Shown here: positions 12,339-24,658 of the stretch, piece by piece
Layout: each line of letters begins with the position of its first letter
How positions within the stretch are numbered: position 1 is the stretch's first letter
Assembly: GCA_024663395.1 (NCBI GenBank)
Contig: JANFAH010000022.1
Location: 744,001-808,000, forward strand
Source of the DNA: Pisolithus tinctorius
Taxonomy: Eukaryota; Basidiomycota; Agaricomycetes; Boletales; Pisolithaceae
Direction: 5' to 3'
Length of the DNA stretch: 64,000 nt
Position numbers and translations under genes: made by a program
The notes under the pieces: generated by a model
Told to the model about the DNA's origin: nothing
What the model saw: only the letters and a program-made list of their open reading frames with translations
The model's database searches: none

Positions 12339-13366
12339 TGTAGGGAGTAGTATACTCCCTGAGGACAAAATAGGGATGCCAACACCAAAATTCTGCCATT
12401 ACCATCCACATCTGTTGTCTTCAGAATTATCCCATCTGCCTTGTGCATCTGCCTTGTGCACTGCCTCGCCTGTCAAACCTTCGGAGCTTCCCTATCCATC
12501 AGTGACACACATCAGTCATTGTCCTGAAATTCCATGTCAACATCAACCCAACATTCGTCTATCTGGAATTCCGCAGTCATGTTGCCTCAACCCTCACCTC
12601 GCCATGTAGCCAGGAAGCCATGCAGATCATCAGTAAAAACTCCAGTTACCCCTCTTGTTCCTTTCCCACAAACCTTTCTCTGCAATGCAAGAACCCCTTT
12701 CTACCTATGGCCTCTACCCTTTGTGTTCCACTCTATGGTACAGTGTACACTCGTCCTGTCGGAAGATACCCGTCTTTCCTGTTGTCTTTCTCAGTTACTA
12801 CCTTACAGTTTGTTTTCACACATTGCTGTATGGCTTTGACGTCTGACATGTCATCCCCTTTATTTTTCAGAGTTTTGCTTCTCCCACCCCACACTTCTCC
12901 AATCAGTACCTTACTATCCATGTACTATATAATTCTGCCTCAGCAACAAAATGAGAATCATCTTTTGAGGACCCACATTCTGTGTCTTGTGCGAGTCCAA
13001 AGAGTTCAAAGAGTCTTCATGCCCTCTGTGTCTGTTGTGTATCTGTGTCTTTGCATCTACTGCATCTACTGTGTCTACTGTGTCCTTGTGTCCTAGTTCT
13101 GCTAGTACTCATTTTCCTCTCCTGTGCACTCAATTTGTCTCGGAGTTACTTCATCAGTGCAAGACTGTCATCTGGGATTTCAAAAGCAAGTCTATCCCTA
13201 CCTTCGACTCTACGGAATTAAATTCCATGACCCACATTCAACTCTTTGACCAACTCTACCTTCGCATTCTATGTCTCCTTCCTACTCAGCACCCCTTGGG
13301 TCAAACCTAGGAAATTTCCCTACAGCTTTCCCCTATTCACATGCTACCTGGAGGTAGTGTCCCACA
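12339..13366 (+). repeat. Solo LTR F1 (1-kb LTR family)
   Basis: 1028 bp, TGTAGGGAGTAGTATACTCC...GTGTCCCACA, with a 4-bp duplication CCAC on both sides (12335-12338, 13367-13370). It is homologous along its length to 39958-40995. A TATA-like TACTATATAATTC lies at about 12923, in the usual LTR promoter position. Open frames inside (for example 12620-13096) span the promoter and are not conserved as proteins. No internal retroelement sequence flanks it, so it is a solo LTR. Confidence 0.87.
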
Positions 13367-14811
13367 CCACAATATATCACCTGGGCCTGCTCATCTGTTT
13401 CTATGGGTTCAACATGTCTTCAACAGGCCTGTTGATGCCTTAAGACAGCACCTGTGATCTACTGCAGGGGACTCCCCATGAGTTTCAATGTGCTCAACAA
13501 TCCATGCATGCACCCATCCATGGGTTGTGACAATGTCCAGCATTTAACAGACAGGCCTGTTCATAAGTTGTGACATGTGTGACATTGCTTCTATGGGCCT
13601 GACTGTTTGTTGTGACAGTACCCTGCATACCCAGGACGGGCCTGCTCATTAGTTTCGATGGGCTCAACATTCTTTTGATGGGCCTGTCCATGTATTTTCA
13701 CAGCATCCACCCTGTAAATGACAGGCCTGCCAATAGGTTGCGATGGATGTGATATACCTTTGATGGGCCTGTCCATGCCTTATTACAGCACCCACCCTGT
13801 TGACGACAGGCCTACCTGTTAGTTTCGATTGGTTCAACATACCCTCATCAGGCCCATCCATTTGTTGTCACAGCATCTGCTCCACAAATGACAGGCTCAC
13901 CCATATGTTGGGATGGATGCAACATCTTCTGGACAGGCCTACCTATCAGTTTTGATGGGTTCAAAGTTCCTTGGATGGGCCAGCCCATGGGTTGGGACAC
14001 CCTCTGCTACATTAATGACAGGCCCATGCATTAGGTGCCACAGGGAAGAATATTTCTGCCACCAGCCTGCCCATGTGTTTTGACTACATCTGTCATTGAG
14101 TTGATGCACCCTCCTATCTGTTGCTACCAGATGCTTCAGTACTTTGAAGGGCCCATCCATGTCTTGAAGCACTGTCTGTTCATTTACCAGTGGGCCCATG
14201 TATATGATCATCCACCACCCTTCATACAGTGGCTGGGCCCACTCTTACCTTGCACTAATGTGTGGCCTATTAGGTCTGAGCCCATCTACATGTTGGACCC
14301 TCTCTGACACATACCAGCAGGGCCCATTCATAAGTTGTGATATCAGCCATAGCCAAATGGACAGGCCTCCCTTGATGTTATGGCTGACTGCATTATTACA
14401 AGGACAGCCCATCCATAAGCTGCAACACTATCCACACACAGGTGGACGGGCCTCTCTTTCACTCATGACAGTGCGCATTATGCCATAGATGGGCCCACCT
14501 ATGTCTTGCCATTATCCATCTCTTGATGGACAGGCCCACACATACATTGTAATATACTTGTCATGGGCCTGCTCATTTACTGCTGTCACTCTGGGCCTCT
14601 GGGCCTCTTCATATGTTGTGACTTAATTAATTTGACAGGCCTGCATTGGGCTCTACATGAGTAATGGTAATTTGGTATGCAGGCTACCCGTGTGTTGTGA
14701 CTAAGCTGACTACATGGGGTCTCACAACATATGGATGGGCCCTTCAGTAGTATCATGTATATTGTCACAACAAAAGGATGGGCCCAGCCCCAGTAAGATG
14801 TACCCTGTTGA
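13367..14811. repeat. Degenerate array of about 49-bp GGCCTG repeats, segment 2
   Basis: About 30 diverged units, each with (A/G)CAGGCC or GGGCC(T/C) followed by CCAT, TTGTGAC or TTCGATGG tracts. Spacing is near 49 bp, with a weak dimer of about 97 bp visible as shifted repeat peptides on the minus strand (13494, 13591, 13664). It ends at the element C target site GTTGA and continues at 41695, where a CAGTAAGATGTACC unit matches 14793-14805. Confidence 0.8.
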
Positions 14812-15337
14812 TGTCAAGTTCATGGATTGTCTGGGTTGAGGCCAGACTGGAGACCAAAGCAGGCACAAGGCTGAGGGGTCAGGATCAGGGAGAAGAGGCA
14901 GAGGTACAGGTGGTGGACTGTTTGGACTTAGCAACTGAGGATACAGCACTATTCCCTTGCATGGGTCTCAGTCCGAGTCCAAGGCCAAGGCAGGGTTATC
15001 AGAGTAAACTTAGTTGATTTCAGACTGAGGACTCCAGGCCAAGTATGTATGAGTTTATATACTAGAGATAACTATAGTATGGAGACCAGTAATGCCAGTC
15101 TTGCAAAGATTGCTAAGGTGATTGGTAAGACAAGTATTAGTAAGGTATGACAAAGACAACAGAGACCGGGACAGGTGGACTGGGGACAGGACCAGGCAGG
15201 ACCTAACCAAAATGACATGCACTGCAAAGCAGTGCTTACTGTGCTAGACCAACTGGGGACATGGGATTGGTGAGGCTGAGGCTGGACTGAATGAGTATGA
15301 GGCTGAGTCCAGCTGGGGTCGAGGCATGGCTATGACA
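14812..15337 (-). repeat. 3' LTR of element C
   Basis: 526 bp, TGTCAAGTT...GCTATGACA on the plus strand, followed by the complement of a polypurine tract (15338-15352). It is homologous to 41179-41689 with many C/T and G/A differences, indicating an old insertion. Confidence 0.87.
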
Positions 15338-15457
15338 GTATCCCCCTCTTAGGGGTTGAATCCATGAGACCCCTGTGAGGGTGGTAGGCTGAGTTTAAAA
15401 AAATGATACTTGTGGCCCACTAAGCCCTTTGTGTCTTTCTTTCTCATCCTAACCATC

Positions 15458-16344
15458 ATGTCTGAATCGAGGCCAATCACCATGACAGACAAGAATGATG
15501 AAGGCTGGGCTGTTGTTGACTGGACCCAGGTGTCAGATGATGCCATTCAATATGACACTGATGACGAGGAGGAAGTGATGAAGGCCAAGTTGAAGGAAAG
15601 GAAGAGGTGAAAGGTGGCAGAGCAAGCCCAGCAGGAAGAGCAGGCATGACTGGAGGCTGAGAGAGCTGAGAGGGAGAAGGCCAAGGTTGAGAAGGCAGCA
15701 TCAGAGACCAAGGAGAGGAGAGTGCACAAAGAGGAGGAGAGGTGGGAGGCCAAGCACAAGTGCAAGGCCAAGGCTGGCAAGAGTGATGAGGCCAGTGCTG
15801 GTGGTGAGGCCAGGGGTGAAGTGAAGAGGGTGGTAATGGATCCCAGGTGAGTATTTTCTCTACCACCTGTGCTCTTTTCATCTAACAACCTCTAGCTGTA
15901 CCCATTGCACTCAGGCACAGGTCATCTGCAAGTTCCTCATAGGTGGCAACAAGAAAAGGGTTGCCTGCATGTGCTGCAACCAATCCAAAGGCAAGTGCTG
16001 GTGGCCAGGAGATGGGAAGGATGCCGAGGCCAGTCCTAGGGCTGCTCTCAAAGCTGACAAGGGGAAAAAGAGGAAGGCCAACGAAGAGATGCCTGAGCCT
16101 GGGCCAAGCCAGAAGAAGCAGGTGAAGTCTAGGCCAACTGAGGTGCTTGAGATCGATGAGCCCAAGGCCAGTGGGAGTGGGGTGAGGAAGGCCAGAGCAG
16201 GTGGGTTCTCAGGCTTAGAGGATAAGCTCAAGCAGCTCATTGATGTCGCCGGGCTCATTGCCAACAACTTGGCAGGCCTTTTCAAACTTCAAGAGGCTGT
16301 GGTTGAGAACTCAGGCTGCATCACTGACATGCTTGAGGCCATAA
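15458..16344 (+). pseudogene. Antisense ORF of element C, first part (coiled coil, Cys cluster)
   Basis: Plus-strand gene opposite to gag-pol, just inside the 3' LTR. ATG at 15458 opens an acidic N-terminus (WAVVDWTQVSDD, TDDEEEVMKAKLKERK). A Glu/Lys/Arg-rich helix carries two TGA stops at probable former CGA codons. An intron of about 70 nt (GTGAGT...CTCAG, ending near 15913) leads to a short Cys cluster (CMCCNQSKGKC), a basic Pro-rich linker and LKQLIDVAGLIANNLAGLFKLQEAV. It is cut by Harbinger H after ...TDMLEAI. Similar antisense genes occur in other fungal and plant Ty3 elements; the function here is unknown. Confidence 0.6.
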
Positions 16345-16462
16345 GAGCTAGTTCGGTAACAAAGTCTCACAAAGAATCCAGGTGAAAAAACCCAAAAAAA
16401 AGTCCCAGGCCTTCATGACATAAGCATACAGAGTTCAATCGGAGCCCCAATTTAGGAGGAGA
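16345..16462. repeat. Left terminal inverted repeat of H
   Basis: 118 bp, inverted match to 25970-26088 with an A-run length difference of 1 and a few transitions. Confidence 0.9.
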
Positions 16463-16562
16463 GCATCTGGTGTATGGCCAAGATGCTGTGCTAGAGGTGG
16501 GGTTATGCATCAAAGCTCCACTTGTACAGCATCTGCTCTTGCTTCTCCCTCTGTTTGTTGCC

Positions 16563-18181
16563 ATGCCCCCTTGTAAAGCAGCGAAATCATCCAACCACAA
16601 GGGCAAATCTTGTAGTTTGCGGTCCCCAGATGGCCACTCAACACAAGTGTTGTGGTCAGATAAGGATACATTTGCTCTTCTTGACTTCATTGATTCCCAC
16701 AAGGCAGCCACTGGTAATGGTTTAAATTTCAAGGCACCATTTTGGAATGCCTGTGCAGCTTCTCCAATGCTTGAAAACCCTGAGAAAGGGGGGCCCAAAA
16801 CCCCTAAATAATGTAAAGAGAAATGGAAAAGGGTGCATGAGTCAGTCAAACAACAGAATAACTAGCTGATATCACACAGCTATGAAGTACATATGCAGTC
16901 ATTGATCATCTCAGCCGTTCATCTGGATTTGCATATTCTCTGAAGTCAGGGGCTGATATCAGTGTTGCAAATGAGAATTCATGGGACAGTTACATGAAGG
17001 TATGATTCAATCCAATCAGATTGAATGTCCTGTGCTAATGGTGATGTTGGCAGGTCCACAAGGATGCAGTGCCTTATAAAAACAAGGGATGGCTATTCTA
17101 TGACATCATGAGTGCACTCATACCTTCCAAGTGCAAGGGCTTGAATCGCTTTTTGGCACTGAGTATCAACGATTCTTTTGGAGGCCCATCCTGCACCAGG
17201 TTGAGTTCTTCCAACAGTGAGAGCATGGGGAACAACACACTGTCCCCAGGGTCACCTTCTGTTGACTTCCTGATACCAGTGTCTGTTGGAGGAAGTGCAC
17301 CTAGCGCACCGGTAACCAGTAATGATGTGGATATGTCACCCATTGTTCCATCAGCATCGCCATCTATGAACCAAACGATTTTCTACCTGTTCACGACTGG
17401 AAGCGCTGGCTTCAGTATGCCAACAACTTCCTATGCTCCACCATTGTGGCCATCTGCCAATCAACCCTCATTCCACTCATTTGCAGCTGGAAATCCCATC
17501 CCCCCTACACTAACAACTTCCCATCACCCAGCACCATCTACTGTCACTTCAGTTCATAGTGGATCTACTTTTAACTGGCACTCAGACCAGTCTGCTCCCC
17601 CCCCTGGCACACCTTCAAACTTCACCCCTCCAAGTGCCCCATCATTGTTCAATGGCTCGTCTGTCAGCTCTGTCAAGCCATCCTCCAGCATTTCGGCTTG
17701 TATGGAGCACTCCAGAAAGTGGAAGGCAGACAATGATGATGATCAATCTGTTGTTTTGGGTGCTCTTTCAAGCACTGCAGCTTCAACTGCCTCATCGGCA
17801 CAAAAGCAACGCACAGGGAACATGATACTTGAACAAGTGGAAGAGGAAGTTGGAGGTATCCATGGTACAGTCCACTTGCATATGACCGCCATCACTCATG
17901 CAATCACATCCCTTGCAGAATCACCTGTGCCCAATCCCAAGCCTGATATCTGCCAAGATCCAGTCCATCTGTTGGTGACCAAAGCAACACAGAAGCTGTT
18001 GCTGTTGGACATGGATAAGTTCCTGCCAACCAACATCGTTAGGATCACAAATCACTTCAAGGGAAACATTTCCCATGCCTGCCTGTACTTATCATTTGCT
18101 AGCAATCCTGACTGTATGGCTACAGTTCAGCATGCATGGCTTGAGGCAAAGCTCAATGAGATTGGGAGATGTAGCCAGTAA
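16563..18181 (+). pseudogene. Harbinger Myb/SANT-like DNA-binding protein
   Basis: The second Harbinger gene, thought to bind the element ends and help bring in the transposase. ATG at 16563. The Myb/SANT-like domain reads VLWSDKDTFALLDFIDSHKA, FKAPFWNACAAS, then CKEKWKRVHESVK after an in-frame TAA. It continues as AVIDHLSRSSGFAYSLKSGAD and NSWDSYMK, an intron (GTATGA...GGCAG, about 16999-17053), and VHKDAVPYKNKGWLFYD. A long Ser/Pro/Thr-rich tail follows, ending near LLVTKATQKLLLLDMDKF. The TAA probably inactivates it. Confidence 0.75.
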
Positions 18182-18347
18182 TTGTTGTACTTGCAGCTTG
18201 TAGTATCCACTTTTTACCTTGATGTTTGTTGCAATATCATCGGTGTTTCGGTTCTCAAACTCTGCCTCTGGAGATCGGAACTCAAAGAACTGCAATTTGG
18301 ATTGTAAGGGTAGCATAATGTAGAGAGAAATGATGGTATAATAAATG

Positions 18348-18790
18348 CTAATCCGCGATGAACTCTCCCCTTCGTACTCGTTCAGCAATGTAGCTATTCC
18401 AAATGTTTTGCACGATTGCACCCCACCTCTCTGACATCCAAAGGTGTTCTGCAGTAGTTGTAACACCATTGGCAATCACACCAATCACCTCCTCTGACTT
18501 GTCTGGCAGTGGAGGTGATACAAAGCCTTCGATGTTGTGTAACTCCAATGGATCGTACATGTGGATGATGTTGTGAATACAACATAAAGCAGGAGGAATA
18601 TGGGCCTGGATGTCCATGCCATACTCTGGAGGCACGACGAGAATTCAGAAGTGATGTTTGATGACTCTGATTATCTGTTCGATCACATTTCAAAGCTGCA
18701 TGTGGCAAAGGTTGTAGCATTCCTTGGCATTTACTGGTCTGTAAATTCCAATGAATTATGAGTAAATAAAAACATCAATAGAAATACTTA
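18348..18790 (-). pseudogene. Harbinger transposase, C-terminal exon
   Basis: DDE_Tnp_4-type nuclease, last exon. After a 54-nt intron (GTAAGT...TTTACAG, about 18739-18792) the frame reads PVNAKECYNL, NVIEQIIRVIKHHF and PPEYGMDIQAHIPPALCCIHNII. The third catalytic acid is Glu in NVIE (18678-18680). Two TGA stops and Arg-to-His/Gln/Cys changes sit where the family has Arg (LRHAQLRN, FGVIKRRFR), consistent with CpG loss. It joins the N-terminal part at 24939 once G is removed. Confidence 0.82.
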
Positions 18791-19163
18791 CCGTTGTAGG
18801 AATAGGTAAAATAGATATACCTAGAAATAGTAATAGTCAGTAATGGGTGAGTTTAGTGCTCGACCCAAAAGGGAGGTCCTGTTTTGGAGAAACAAAAGTG
18901 TAGTGAAAAGTGTAAAAATGCGAACTCAAATGGAAAAAACTTAGCTGTCTGTCTAATAACCCCTGCCAGTCCTCCTGGCACTTTGGGTACTCCCCAAAGC
19001 AATAAATCTAACTTCGAACACTTGCTGAAATGCGAGACTAGATCACCCTACTACTGAGGGCCTGTGACATGGATTGGTTGTTATGGTAAACTGAACTCGC
19101 GTGAACACAGCACACACACTTAGTCAGCGATGCGGCTGCTCGTCACCAAGTCCAGGGGTACAA

Positions 19164-19338
19164 CACGCTCCTTCCCAGTGGCCGTTTCAAGGGTGGGGGG
19201 CCCCATGCTATTGTAATTTGTAGTCCTCAATCCTAATATACCAAATTTAGTAATACTTCAAACCCCGCAACTTTTCCCCCTCCACCCCCTCCACGACCGC
19301 TGGCATCAAACATTTGTAAACATTGCAGCCACAGGTCC
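19164..19338. repeat. Left TIR of R
   Basis: 175 bp, CACGCTCC...CACAGGTCC, closely matching the reverse complement of 24659-24833. Confidence 0.88.
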
Positions 19339-19432
19339 ATAGACCGGTCTATGTCCACTGAGTAAGCCTCCAAAAATAGAAGCGTGACAGACATCATTGT
19401 CGGTCCGAGGAAAACTCGAAGATCAATATTCA

Positions 19433-21919
19433 ATGCCTAACCTGGTGGTTCCCTCATGCAGTGAAATCCGACAAAGAACACAGGAAGTCTTTGGACAGCG
19501 ACCTTGCCTATGGCAAGTTCAGACTACTCAGGCAGTACTTCATGGGAACCAGGATGTCGTGTCTATCTCTGCCACAGGGTCAGGCAAGACACTGACCTTC
19601 TGGATGCCATTGCTGTTCCGATCACAGGGGGTTCAGATTGTCATTGCCCCATTGAACATACTTGGGACACAGAATGTTCACAGCCTGCAAAAATTCAGAA
19701 TACCAGCCATTGCTCTGACAGGTGAGACAGCAACACATGAAAATTTCAAAGTATGAGTTAGCTGTTTTAATCATTGCAGCAAGAAGTTATGTTGACCTCA
19801 ACACACCAGGCAATCGAGGAAGGACAATACCGCGTAATCATGACCAACCCTGAGACTCTCATGAAAGAAGGTGGGGGTTTTGAGTCACTGTGGAAGAACA
19901 ACTCATTTGCATCTCGCATTGTCAGTATTGTTTGGGACGAGGCCCACTGCATCAGCCGGTGGGGTGACTTCCGCCCCGAGTACAAGTTGGCTGGTCGTCT
20001 TCGCTACTTCATACCATCTTCCATCCCCTACTTCGTCACTTCAGCCACACTTCCAACCACTGTACTTGATGACATCAAAGATATTCTGCAGTTGCGCAAA
20101 CAAACTGCCTATATCCACCGCTCAAATGATCGGCCCAACATTCATTTGTCAGTACGCGAAATACAACATCCCCTTCATAGCTTCCTGGATCTTGGATTTC
20201 TAATTCCCAACAACCCACCCCACGGCTGGAAACCACCAAAGTTTCTTATCTTTTTTGACAACATCAGTGAATCCGTAGCAGCTGCAAAATTTTTGCAGTC
20301 TCGCTTACCTTCAACATATCAGGATGAGCTGCGAGTCACATGGTTTAATGCGGAGATGACACCTGAATTTCGGGAGGAACATACCATTCAACTGGCTGAA
20401 GGTGATGTGCTCTTTGGTTTATGCTGCACAGATTCATTTGGAATGGTATATGATCAATGTTCTTCGATATGCTGGCATACAAGTAATGGGTTTAAAATGA
20501 CAGGGAATCGACCTACCTGATATCAAGCTCGTGATTCAATGGCAGATGACCCGTGATCTCTGCTCACTGTGGCAGCGGCTTGGTCGAGGTGCCCGCAATC
20601 CAAACTTGCAAGCCACAGCAGTGATCTTTGTTGAATCCAAATTCTTCGACCGGAATAGGTTGAAGAAAGCCGAGAACAAGGAGAAGAGGGCATTGAAAGA
20701 AGCTGAGAAGAAAAGGAGTGCTATGGATGTTGCTAAAAACCAGCCAGTGCCAAAGAAAACTCGAACTATGGGATTTGGTGATGGGAATTGTTCTGGCAGG
20801 CCAGCAGAACCTCTTACCACCGAGCAGGCTGTGGGCTTGCAGTCAGAAACAGATAGCGCAGTGCTGGAGACTCAAGAGACAATGTCTGCAACGGAGAGAC
20901 AAGAGAAGATGCGACTGGATGCACTGAGGACAGTTGCATATTGTAAGAAGGTCATGAATGGTGGACAAAGAGTCAAAAAAGGAGGTGACGAACTAGAGCC
21001 TGCTGAGGACGACTTCGTGAATGCTGCAACACGGCACTTCAGGTGCTACCGACGGCCAGTTATGTTGTATTTTGGGAGCATCGAGCACGGTGGGTGGTGA
21101 CCGAATGGTGGCATGTGAGAACAACCCTGACTGACTTCACTGCCACTTCAGCCTCGCAGCATTTTGAATGCGACCCCAGCAAACCTGCAGGGTGCACCTG
21201 CTGTAAGATTCAGCAGCCAGAGATCTGCTGTGAGCTCTGCAGTCCTGCATTCTTCCGTTATTTTGCTCACATTCATATCTCAAAACAACTGCCCATGTTA
21301 TCACGCTCGAGACTAAAGGACTACTCCGCTGGGACACAAGATATGGAGCTGAAAAACACCCTTCACACGTTTCGCAAAGATGCCACCATCCACAAATTTG
21401 GACTTGCACACCTGAGCGAATTTGGTCCCAGTATAGTGATGTCAAACGATGTGCTGCAACGGATTGTTGACTGTGCACACCATCAGAAGATCAAGACGAA
21501 GGGTGAGCTCATCAAGGAGACAAAGTGGGGAGGTGCAGAAGAATACTGGAAGGAAGTCCTTGCACTCATCAGTTCGGCAACACCGACCACTAGCACATCA
21601 ATCACCGGCGCACCACTCACTGACACCCATCTACGACCACACAATGTCACAACCAGTGGGCCGGAACAGCGCACACCTGCAAAGCGCCAGTGCAGTGCTT
21701 GTGGATCGCCAACGCACATAGGTATGATCCACTCTCCCTCATTGACAGCATCTGACCTGCTGGGCAGCATCCAATCGCATCTGTCCAATGCATCGAGCAA
21801 ACAGTGCCAGTACGATGGCCATCACCAGAACACTGCCACCGTCTGGCCATACAGATGAAAATACAATGGCAGCAATGGACTCCTCTTCAGTCAGTGGGCT
21901 CAAATTGGTTGATACATGA
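19433..21919 (+). CDS. RecQ-family ATP-dependent DNA helicase of transposon R
   Basis: 3'-5' superfamily 2 helicase expected to unwind DNA. ATG at 19433. Motif I ATGSGKT (exon 1), motif II VWDEAHCISRWGDFRPEY, motif III VTSATLP, IIFFD-like FFDNISES, CCTDSFGMGIDLPD (across intron 2) and motif VI LWQRLGRGARN are all present. A Lys/Glu-rich linker, a Cys-rich cluster (CDPSKPAGCTCCKI...CCELC) and a terminal CSACGSPTH knuckle follow. Introns: 19751-19779 (29 nt, unusually short), 20446-20504, 21090-21151 and probably 21722-21767. It resembles the expanded agaricomycete RecQ group rather than the housekeeping Sgs1/BLM type. It appears intact. Confidence 0.85.
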
Positions 21920-21923
21920 CTAA

Positions 21924-24557
21924 CTATGTGTCTGATATTGCTAGATCCTCACTCTCAACTGCAATGCCACCTAGTAGCTCGGATTCGTCGCTTTCACCCT
22001 CATGTATGCCAGTAGTTGAATACAGTAGGTTTTGACCTCGGTCAAGCATGTCTGGAATTTGGTACATTGTTGAGCGCCCTTTGATGAATTCATTTGGCCG
22101 ATGATCTTTCATGTAGATTGCTGTGCGTTCTAGTGTTTTGGTGAGATCTGGGGGTGCATGATTTGTGGTAGGACTTCCGACGCTCAAATTTTGAGCCATA
22201 CTTGTGTGGCAGCTGCGGTATACATCAATCAGTGGTGACTCCTCTATTACTCGTTGCTTTGTATAGTTTGAACCATGGCCACCGAAAGTAACCTGGTAAT
22301 GTATGGTAAAGCATGGCATCACCGGATGTATAGCAGCATGTGTAGTACACTGACCTTTATATCACAATTGTTGGACTCAACAACCCAATCAACACCACGA
22401 AACTTGCCCGCCTTTCCCATTGGGTTGACAAGCATATTGTATCGCACTGCATAGCGAAGACCTGCTGGATAAACAAAGTGGATGTCCCCTAAGAATTTTG
22501 CCATGTGACGTGCATACTTGTGCTTTCCTGTGGCCTTGAACAGATAAATCCACGAAGGGAACAAGCTCTCAACCCGACCAATGTCTCCCTCATTCATTGA
22601 CCAAGACAATTCCTCGTAGAGGAGGAAATATTGATGCATGAGAAGTGTGTTCTCATGCTGTTTGTCTCGCATGCTCTCTGCTTGAAGACGTGCCTCGAAA
22701 ATGTTCAGACCATCCGCAACATATGATTTCGTGATCTCACGAGCCATTGATTTGAGGAGTTCCAGGGAAGGCATTGTGGCCGCAAAGCCCTCAAGTGAGT
22801 TGCATGATGGAAAGTGCCGCTTTGCTTCGACACACCAGGCATCGAGACGAAGTGCTACCCCTATGTGACCTATCACCTCGTGCATCCTCCGAAATCCTGG
22901 ATCTGAACCTATCTTGCCAGTTTCACGCGGTCGTGTGAGTGCAACATACTGCATGAGACTCGTTTTATCCTCCCGTCCTGTCTTGGATTCGAGGAATATG
23001 CGCCACAAGGCATCTGCGCATGCCATCTTGAGGTGAAAGAGTCCCATCACAAATACTACAAATTGAAAGCGACGCCAAGGTGTATCCTCAATTGAGCGAC
23101 GTTCCATGAGAGTCTGCACCCGCTCGCCTGTACCCAGGTCACCATGGAAAAGAATGACATATTCACGCATGTCCATAATGTCGAACTGTGATTCTGAAGG
23201 GTCTCCGACGCCACCTTGCTGAAGCAGATCCATAATGGCCTGGAGATTGCCTGAAACTTTGGATTGGTTGATGTCCATGGCCCGTGCAGGTGCTTGTCGC
23301 ATCTTGACAACAGGAATCTGATCAACTGCCTCCGGGTGCTGAAGAAGTCCCTGAAATTGACTGAAGTATGGAGGACCATACTTCATGAGGTCGGCAAGAA
23401 ACTTATATGCATTCCATCGTTGGCGCCGTCCAAATCCATAGGCATCTACAGCATCTGGGTGGATACTATGCAACTGAATATACGAGCTTAGACCAGCAGG
23501 CTGACGTAGATATGATGGTATGGATGGATTGAGCTTTGACCATGCCCATAGATATGCTGAGCAACGTAGATCCTCTCGTGTTACTCTGTGTTCGAGCTGG
23601 ATCAGTGTGCCTGAAGTCATATGGGTCAGGGTGTCAACAGCCTTTTTGATGGTGGGCGAGCGAGTCTTAAAATCAATGTCAAAGTTGTCATATGCATATC
23701 CAACGACAAGAGACTGCCCCATGGTGCGCAACGTCTGGACCGTCTCCCGTGAGAGGGATTGCACAGCTCGATTGATGGCGCTGACAGATATTGAAACACC
23801 CATCTGAGCAAGGGCATTGATGACTCGTTCTGGGGTATTACAGGAGTGCAGAAATATCCCAAAGACACTCTCAAATGCATTGCACTTCTGATTTGAGCTG
23901 TGCATAAGGATACTGATGATGAGGACCATTTTCTGGTACACAAGACGACGTGAACATCCTATTCACTACACAAATACATCAGGAAGGTATCCCTACAATT
24001 CTGAGGATAGCAATGCGTTGTTGTGTCTTGGCGTCTTCCTTCACTGGTTCCGGGCTTGCCTCGTTCTTGTCATGGCGCCCATCCGCCGCTGCCCATGACT
24101 CGTCTTCATCATCATCAACCATCAGGGACTCTGCAGGCACAGGGGTATAAGGCGTTGGATCTTTCACCAGAGCTGATAGGAGGGAACCAAGGAGACAGAA
24201 AAGCTCCGGAGCATTGCTCTCCATGCTCACAGCTAGGTCCTCCATCCGGAAATCAGCCAATCTCTTGCTGGACGCACCCACAGCACTGAAATGCCATCCA
24301 CTCGAGCTTGCAGTAAGAGCCCTGATCGATGATACCATTTTCTCGGTGTGGATGTTTGCAGCCCACTGAGATATGGTGTCATGAAGTAGCGGATGAGCAA
24401 GAAAGGCTGAAAGGATGGATGGAAGATGTCGCCGGAGGTTGTTGATCTCATTGAGGAATCTCGGGGTTTGGAGAACAGAGATGAGAAGGGCTGGAAGGGA
24501 TATTCCATGCGCAGTGAGTAATCGCAGGGCTTCCGCAAGATTGGCGTCGTCGAGCAT
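21924..24557 (-). CDS. DUF6589-domain protein, candidate transposase of R
   Basis: Large protein I recognise as the agaricomycete DUF6589 family, whose biochemical role is unknown. The first in-frame ATG is at 24557 (MLDDANLAEAL). The core exon (22355-23941) has IFLHSCNTPERVINAL, GYAYDNFDIDFKT, HLTSGT-like HMTSGTLIQLEH, PARAMDINQSKVSGN, ILFHGDLGTGER, WRRFQFVVFVMGLFHLKMACADALWRIF, ETGKIGSDPGFRRMHEVIGHIG and GDIGRVESLFPSWIYLF. A 62-nt intron (22293-22354) leads to VTFGGHGSNYTKQRVIEESPLIDVYR. The spaced acids (YDNFD, HGD, GDIGRVE) could be an RNase H-like catalytic set; this is inference. The splice near 23942-23979 is unresolved. No internal stop is seen in the core. Confidence 0.78.
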
Positions 24558-24658
24558 CAGTGCAATCCACAAGCTACAGTAAGGAGCGCACACCAGCACC
24601 TGACAGCGGTCGCCTGTCACAGACTGTCACACATCACTCTCGGACTCATGGACCTCAC

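Noticed and set aside
12620..13096. 158-codon ORF (and its counterpart at 40220-40786)
   Set aside because: Lies within the F-family solo LTRs across the TATA region and the 9-bp minisatellite; the low-complexity YCIYCVYCV tail is a repeat artefact.
13494..13861. Repeated minus-strand proteins beginning MDRPIK/MDGPDE
   Set aside because: These are translations of the 49-bp repeat array in overlapping frames; no start or splice context supports a gene.
15477..16285. Minus-strand ORFs of 113-134 codons
   Set aside because: Ser/Pro/Leu-rich antisense shadows of the Glu/Lys-rich antisense gene of element C.
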